IMG/VR virus record: IMGVR_UViG_3300042305_002109
Span: 1 to 33,058 of that record
Length of the DNA stretch: 33,058 nt
Strand: one strand, 5' to 3'
Source of the DNA: a virus
The stretch's first letter is position 1; each line of letters begins with the position of its first letter. Shown here one piece after another: positions 29,861-33,058 of this stretch. Position numbers and translations under genes: made by a program. The notes under the pieces are model-generated. The model searched no databases. It saw only the letters and a list, made by a program, of their open reading frames with translations, and was not told where the DNA came from.

Positions 29861-30751
29861 ATGAAAACCAGCACCACCTTCGAAACCGATCACACGCTCG
29901 TCCGATTCCCTTCGTTCGCCGACTACGTGGCCGCATCTGAGGCCCCGAACCCGAGTTCCGAAATCGGCAACCATTTCGGCAAGGGCAACGAGTGGGCGGG
30001 ATACGCGACCCTCACCCAAGCCCGAGACCTCATGTCCTCCGGTTGGGAAGAAGGCGCGGCCCGAGTCCGCTCAATCTCCGACCGTGTCAAGCAAGCCATC
30101 CCCGATGCCGTGCTCAGCGCCTTCCGCCCCGAACAGGTTTGGGACGTCACAGGCGAGCAACTCGACGTGGGTCGCTTTCTCGACGGCGAGCCCGAGTGCT
30201 TCATGGACGAGGTGGTCCCCGATCGTTCCGAGCAAATCGACGGCAACGGCATTGTCCGCATCACGATCAACCTGTGGGCCTCTGCTGGAATCTCGCCCGA
30301 CGAACTCCGGACGCGAGGCGTCTTCGTCGCAGCACTGGCGGACGTGCTGGAATCGATCGGCTACCGCGCTCAGATCGACGGCTACGTTGCTAGCGCCACC
30401 CATCACGACGTCAAAGGCAAGATGCTCAAGCGTCCGCTCGTCATCGCGTTCCCGATCAAACGCCCCGACGAGGCTCTGGAAATCGACCGCCTGTCGTTCG
30501 TGCTAGCTCACGCCGCCTCGCTTCGCCAGATCGGTTTCCATGTCATGGACGTTGTCGGGTCTCGCGCCAAATACTACGGCTCGCCCTGCACCTTGCCCAA
30601 AGTTTACGAGGGCCACGTTCCGGTCAACGCCCTGCACTTCCGTGACCTCACCGACAAGGATACGGCCAAGCAAATCCTCGACCAACTCAAACAGCTTGGG
30701 GTGGACCTCGACACCGACGACCTCTTCGAATCCAACGACGAGTGCTTCTGA
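29861..30751 (+). CDS. Partner of the AAA+ ATPase, possible degenerate vWA fold
   Basis: 296 residues from ATG 29861, preceded by a DnaA-box-like leader word. Conserved-looking segments include VGRFLDGEPECFMDEVVPD and IVRITINLWASAGISPDEL, followed by a helix (FVAALADVLESIGYRAQID) and later LVIAFPIKRPDEALEIDRL. The strand-loop-helix-strand order (ITINLWASAGIS, helix, AQIDGYV) resembles a von Willebrand A core lacking the DxSxS metal site. CobS/MoxR-type ATPases are commonly paired with vWA proteins, so a complex is plausible. It has the same orientation and lies 83 bp downstream of the ATPase. The fold assignment is inference; the gene itself is certain. Confidence 0.75.
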   Translation: MKTSTTFETDHTLVRFPSFADYVAASEAPNPSSEIGNHFGKGNEWAGYATLTQARDLMSSGWEEGAARVRSISDRVKQAIPDAVLSAFRPEQVWDVTGEQLDVGRFLDGEPECFMDEVVPDRSEQIDGNGIVRITINLWASAGISPDELRTRGVFVAALADVLESIGYRAQIDGYVASATHHDVKGKMLKRPLVIAFPIKRPDEALEIDRLSFVLAHAASLRQIGFHVMDVVGSRAKYYGSPCTLPKVYEGHVPVNALHFRDLTDKDTAKQILDQLKQLGVDLDTDDLFESNDECF

Positions 30752-30758
30752 GGAATCC

Positions 30759-30783
30759 GGTGCGGGGTCCGATCCCCCGCGCC
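30759..30783 (+). terminator. Hairpin after the partner gene
   Basis: GGTGCGGGG (30759-30767) pairs with CCCCGCGCC (30775-30783; one G-T pair) over the loop TCCGATC. The loop differs by one base from the hairpin at 29784-29810. Neither has a T run, so they could also be mRNA processing or protein-binding structures. Confidence 0.45.
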
Positions 30784-30806
30784 CCCGCTGATACACGCGC
30801 AACCCC

Positions 30807-30815
30807 TGTGGATAA
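30807..30815 (+). repeat. DnaA-box-like 9-mer in gene leader (2 of 3)
   Basis: TGTGGATAA in AACCCCTGTGGATAAGACT, 10 bp before the ATG at 30826. It matches the third copy over 18 bases. Confidence 0.6.
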
Positions 30816-30825
30816 GACTGAGACC

Positions 30826-30918
30826 ATGAACATATTCATCCCCATGCTTTTCTTCGTGATCATTCCCGCCGCTGGAGCGATCGCCATTCTCATCGCCGAC
30901 CATTACCGCAACGACTAA
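30826..30918 (+). CDS. Membrane microprotein (30 aa)
   Basis: 30 residues: MNIFIPMLFFVIIPAAGAIA continuing hydrophobic, then HYRND. Almost the whole chain is one membrane span. It lies between a DnaA-box-like leader and the DUF3846-like gene (4 bp gap). It is one of five small membrane proteins in the window. Confidence 0.5.
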   Translation: MNIFIPMLFFVIIPAAGAIAILIADHYRND

Positions 30919-30922
30919 CAAC

Positions 30923-31180
30923 ATGACCGCCGAACCCACACTTCAAATCCGTCACGACCACCCCTCGCTTCGCCCGACCTTGGAAGAGGCTCAGCAATAT
31001 GTCGGGGGGCTCGTCGAAATAGCTCCGGTCTACAACTCCGAATACCGTGACGCACAGCTTCTGGTCAACGAGGAGGGCCTCGTCCACGACCTACCACCCA
31101 ACGTCCTCGCTAGCATCTTCGCAGGTTACGAGATTCGCGGCAACGCCATGATCCTCTTGGGCGCGGCCAGATGGGATTGA
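30923..31180 (+). CDS. DUF3846-like protein
   Basis: 85 residues. The pattern YVGGLVEIAPVYNSEYRDAQLLV (in outline, YVGG-VEI then QLLVNEEGL), followed by LPPNVLASIFAGYEIRGNAM and ILLG, matches DUF3846, a family found in phages, plasmids and bacteria: a ubiquitin-like or small mixed fold of unknown role. The start ATG 30923 is 4 bp after the microprotein stop. The gene is GC-rich, like its neighbours. Confidence 0.7.
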   Translation: MTAEPTLQIRHDHPSLRPTLEEAQQYVGGLVEIAPVYNSEYRDAQLLVNEEGLVHDLPPNVLASIFAGYEIRGNAMILLGAARWD

Positions 31181-31244
31181 CCATGAACTCTTTCACCCGC
31201 TTCGAATCTCTGACCAGCACTGTGCGTGATATCTTCGAAACCCC

Positions 31245-31253
31245 TGTGGATAA
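31245..31253 (+). repeat. DnaA-box-like 9-mer in gene leader (3 of 3)
   Basis: TGTGGATAA in AACCCCTGTGGATAAGACT, 7 bp before the preferred ATG at 31261. This conserved leader is the reason for choosing that start over ATG 31183. Confidence 0.6.
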
Positions 31254-31260
31254 GACTACG

Positions 31261-31560
31261 ATGAAAAACCAATTCAGCCGCAAACATTACGAGGCGATCG
31301 CCTCCGCTCTCGCCAACCGCATCGCCCTTGAGGGCGCTCAGTCACCCGCCGCTGGCGGCATTCGCCTCGCCGCTCTCGACCTGTCCTACGTCTTCGCCGC
31401 CGATAATCCGCGCTTTGACCGTGGCCGATTCCTGTCCTCCGCTGGCGCAATCGACACGACCTTCCGACCGTTTCGCCGCCCCGAGCCCGACAACGGCCAG
31501 CGCACCCCCCGCTTCAGTGCGCTTCAGCCTTCCGGATCGCCCTTCGCTCGTTCTTATTGA
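31261..31560 (+). CDS. Small conserved phage protein (FSRKHYEAIA type)
   Basis: 99 residues starting MKNQFSRKHYEAIASALANR; then LAALDLSYVFAADNPRFDRGRFL and a Pro/Arg-rich tail. The helix FSRKHYEAIA plus DNPRFDRxRFL is a recurring arrangement in small phage proteins of unknown role. An in-frame upstream ATG at 31183 would add 26 residues. I prefer 31261 because the DnaA-box-like leader found before two other genes ends just before it. Confidence 0.7.
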   Translation: MKNQFSRKHYEAIASALANRIALEGAQSPAAGGIRLAALDLSYVFAADNPRFDRGRFLSSAGAIDTTFRPFRRPEPDNGQRTPRFSALQPSGSPFARSY

Positions 31561-31578
31561 CCGACTGCCATCAACCCG

Positions 31579-31586
31579 CATATACC
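31579..31586 (+). promoter_or_regulatory. CATATACC motif before small membrane gene
   Basis: CATATACC is followed 4 bases later by ATCACCTTGCCAT (31591-31603), a near-copy of the sequence at 16844-16856 in the helicase-nuclease joint. The ATG follows at 31606. Confidence 0.45.
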
Positions 31587-31605
31587 AATCATCACCTTGC
31601 CATCT

Positions 31606-31779
31606 ATGAATCTCGATCTTCTCCAGTCCGTGCTTGAGGCGTTCGTTTTCCTCACCGTGCTCATCGCTACTGCGATTGCGCTATGGCCCGAACCCGCCGT
31701 CGAACCCGAACCCGAGCATGATAGTCCGTTCGACGACTTCGATACTCAGCCTCAGTGCGAGGAGTTTTACGCCGACTAG
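31606..31779 (+). CDS. Small membrane protein with acidic tail (57 aa)
   Basis: 57 residues: one membrane span (AFVFLTVLIATAIALW, about residues 12-28) followed by an acidic Pro/Glu/Asp tail (PEPAVEPEPEHDSPFDD). The type, N-terminal span and charged cytoplasmic or periplasmic tail, is common among small phage proteins. The start ATG 31606 follows the CATATACC leader. The leader of the next gene is C/A-rich. Confidence 0.6.
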   Translation: MNLDLLQSVLEAFVFLTVLIATAIALWPEPAVEPEPEHDSPFDDFDTQPQCEEFYAD

Positions 31780-31824
31780 TAAGCAACCTTCCATACACCA
31801 ACACCAACCAACACACCAACAACC

Positions 31825-32028
31825 ATGCCCGAAACCATCGAACCCAACGCCGTCCTTCCTACGATTGACGGACCACTCAAGCTGAGCCAGCAACACGTGG
31901 CGTTCCTCGCCGTGCTAGCTGCTCTCAGCGGCGACCCGAGCGAGGCTTTGCAATTTGCACAGACCGAGCCCGACTACTTCATTTCACAGTCCAACGACTG
32001 GGCGGCGGAACAGGAGGTGTCGCTTTGA
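31825..32028 (+). CDS. Small acidic helical protein
   Basis: 67 residues, with a helical centre (LSQQHVAFLAVLAALSG, then PSEALQFAQTEPDYF). The 45-bp leader is extreme in C/A content (repeated ACCAACAC) with no Shine-Dalgarno. The stop overlaps the TTG start of the next gene. Not recognised. Confidence 0.6.
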   Translation: MPETIEPNAVLPTIDGPLKLSQQHVAFLAVLAALSGDPSEALQFAQTEPDYFISQSNDWAAEQEVSL

Positions 32029-32345
32029 GAAACGGACCCTTCACTCTTGACGAGGTCTTCGACCGGATCGCCGAAATCCTCGACCTCCCCGAGGAAACGA
32101 ACGACCTCTTCAATGCGTTTCTAGACGAGGCTCCCTGCGGCGAGGAAGAGGACGAGAGTCCACTTCTTGATATCCTCCCGAACGCAGAGCAAGTCGAGGA
32201 CGGCTTCGTCTATCGCGTCTCAGTCAATGAATCGGAAAGCGGCAACACGCTAGCAAGCGCCGTCTTCCAAACAGAGGAGCAGGGCCAGCAAGCCATCGAC
32301 CTTCTCCTTCTTCTCCAAGAACTCAACGAACACGGACTGCACTAA
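32025..32345 (+). CDS. Acidic protein of unknown function
   Basis: 106 residues from TTG 32025 (TTGA overlap). Strongly acidic centre (FLDEAPCGEEEDESPLLD), then a mixed part (FVYRVSVNESESGNTLASAVF) and a Leu-rich helix (AIDLLLLLQEL). Acidic small proteins in phage accessory regions are sometimes inhibitors of host DNA-binding proteins; no evidence for that here. Confidence 0.6.
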   Translation: MRNGPFTLDEVFDRIAEILDLPEETNDLFNAFLDEAPCGEEEDESPLLDILPNAEQVEDGFVYRVSVNESESGNTLASAVFQTEEQGQQAIDLLLLLQELNEHGLH

Positions 32346-32349
32346 ACTT

Positions 32350-32727
32350 ATGATACCACTGCACAACACAGTAATGGGCCAGCGATTGATTGAGGGCACG
32401 TTGCCCGACATCGCTCGCGAACTGAAAGCGCTCAACGTGAACATGAATCGGATTGCAGAAGCGTTCGAAAAGAAAGAGGTCTTTTCTTCTTCGTCCTCTT
32501 CTAGCTCTTCGGTGACTACCGTGGCGACCTGTCCGCCACCTCCGGTTTGTCCGGTTCCGGAAGGGACCTGTCCGGTCTGCGTAGTTGAAGCGCTTGTCGA
32601 ACACTTCGAAAGCATACATGGCGAGGGCGCTTGCGATTGTCGCCCCGAACCCGAGAACGAGGGATACACCTGCCCGATCTGTATCGCTCGCCTGTTTATT
32701 GACGAGAACGATGGGAGGGAACACTGA
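32350..32727 (+). CDS. Poly-Ser linker, double CPxC zinc protein
   Basis: 125 residues from ATG 32350, or 117 from ATG 32374. The N-terminal helix (GTLPDIARELKALNVNMN) recalls small phage proteins with the opening IEGTLPxIA. A run of nine serines (encoded at about 32485-32511) links it to a Cys-rich part with CPVC and CPIC knuckles plus CDC and His residues (HFESIHGEG), which could form a zinc ribbon or RING-like site. No known family fits exactly. It has a GGGAGGG ribosome site for the next gene at its end. Confidence 0.65.
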   Translation: MIPLHNTVMGQRLIEGTLPDIARELKALNVNMNRIAEAFEKKEVFSSSSSSSSSVTTVATCPPPPVCPVPEGTCPVCVVEALVEHFESIHGEGACDCRPEPENEGYTCPICIARLFIDENDGREH

Positions 32728-32924
32728 TGGAACCCAAAGAAGTCACAGAGCTAGAACGTGCGCGTCAGATGAATCACCGCCACATCAACCTCACGTTCCG
32801 CACCGAGATTACCACCGACGACATACCGGACGCCGCGCTGTTGGGATACCTCAAGAAGCGTTCGCTGTCCGAACTGTCGCAACGCCGCACCGAGATCATC
32901 GACGACGAAGGGAGGGGACAATGA
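32727..32924 (+). CDS. Small charged protein
   Basis: 65 residues. Beta-like start (HINLTFRTEITTDDIPDAAL) followed by helix (LKKRSLSELSQRRTEIID). The start overlaps the upstream TGA (TGATG) after a GGAGG ribosome site, and a further GGGAGGGG for the next gene lies at its end. Not recognised. Confidence 0.6.
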   Translation: MEPKEVTELERARQMNHRHINLTFRTEITTDDIPDAALLGYLKKRSLSELSQRRTEIIDDEGRGQ

Positions 32925-33058
32925 TGCTAGCAGACTTTGACCCCAAACCTTTCGTGGGGTGGGCGCGGAACATGGCATCCATCCTCAAGGACGGCGGCAC
33001 GTGGGCTGTGCCTATGAACCAAACAGCGTATCGCTTCGACCACAAAGCCAAGCAACTT
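32921..33058 (+). CDS. Conserved phage protein, C-terminus beyond window
   Basis: The first 46 residues only. They read FVGWARNMASILKDGGTWAV then AYRFDHKAKQL. The combination (V/W)-R-N-M-A-S-(I/M)-L-K-D-G-G-x-W-A-V-P is one I associate with short conserved phage proteins of unknown function. ATGA overlap with the previous gene and a strong GGAGG site support the start. It continues past 33058. Confidence 0.65.
   Translation, partial: MMLADFDPKPFVGWARNMASILKDGGTWAVPMNQTAYRFDHKAKQL

Noticed and set aside
1-33058. Stop-codon recoding
   Set aside because: TAA, TAG and TGA all end well-supported genes.
1-33058. Insertion sequences or transposases
   Set aside because: No DDE transposase motif or terminal inverted repeats with target duplication were seen.

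Overview
The window is part of a temperate tailed-phage genome (Caudoviricetes-like) in its non-integrated form. A complete virion-structure cassette, a tyrosine integrase and a phage replication cassette lie together. The candidate attachment site (about 11.6-11.8 kb) is internal, with terminase on one side and integrase on the other, as in a circular or packaged phage and unlike an integrated prophage. The host is not identified. The attachment site carries the 5' half of a tRNA-Leu with an apparent CAA anticodon. Many transcription-unit leaders are C/A-rich and lack a Shine-Dalgarno sequence, while operon-internal genes and the capsid gene have good ones. A Verrucomicrobiota-like host is only a weak guess.

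Layout. 1-11.46 kb, minus strand, read right to left: large terminase, portal, a small conserved protein, scaffold, major capsid protein, an acidic protein, a membrane/coiled-coil protein, a small Arg/Ser-rich protein, a head-tail or baseplate-type protein, a collagen-motif structural protein, a tail fibre and a second adhesin-like protein running off the left edge. 11.46-11.87 kb: divergent control and attachment region. 11.87-15.5 kb, plus strand: integrase, two ribbon-helix-helix (RHH) regulators, a RuvC-like resolvase, a minigluzincin-like protein and conserved phage proteins. 15.5-24.1 kb: replication and recombination genes (SNF2-type helicase joined to a Cas4-like nuclease, a conserved replication-module protein, a DUF1599/Nmad1-like protein, a PD-(D/E)XK nuclease, family A DNA polymerase, primase-helicase). 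24.1-27.2 kb: a tightly overlapping run of small proteins, a possible structured RNA and dCMP deaminase. 27.2-27.8 kb: a 600-bp non-coding, iteron-like region. 27.8-28.6 kb, minus strand: a small-terminase-like helix-turn-helix protein, divergent from a CobS/MoxR-type AAA+ ATPase and its partner. 29.8-33.06 kb: accessory small proteins, the last running off the right edge.

How it fits together. Integrase with attP, the RHH proteins and a Leu at the position equivalent to 762 of E. coli Pol I agree with a temperate life style. Several non-coding signals recur: the palindrome GCTAGC (at least 41 copies, unevenly spread), a GGTATATG/CATATACC motif ahead of many genes on both strands, and three perfect DnaA-box-like 9-mers each just upstream of a start codon. 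The helicase-nuclease fusion looks like two genes joined at a T7 homopolymer. No lysis endolysin or CI-type repressor was recognised. Functions are inferred from motifs read by eye; no database search was possible.
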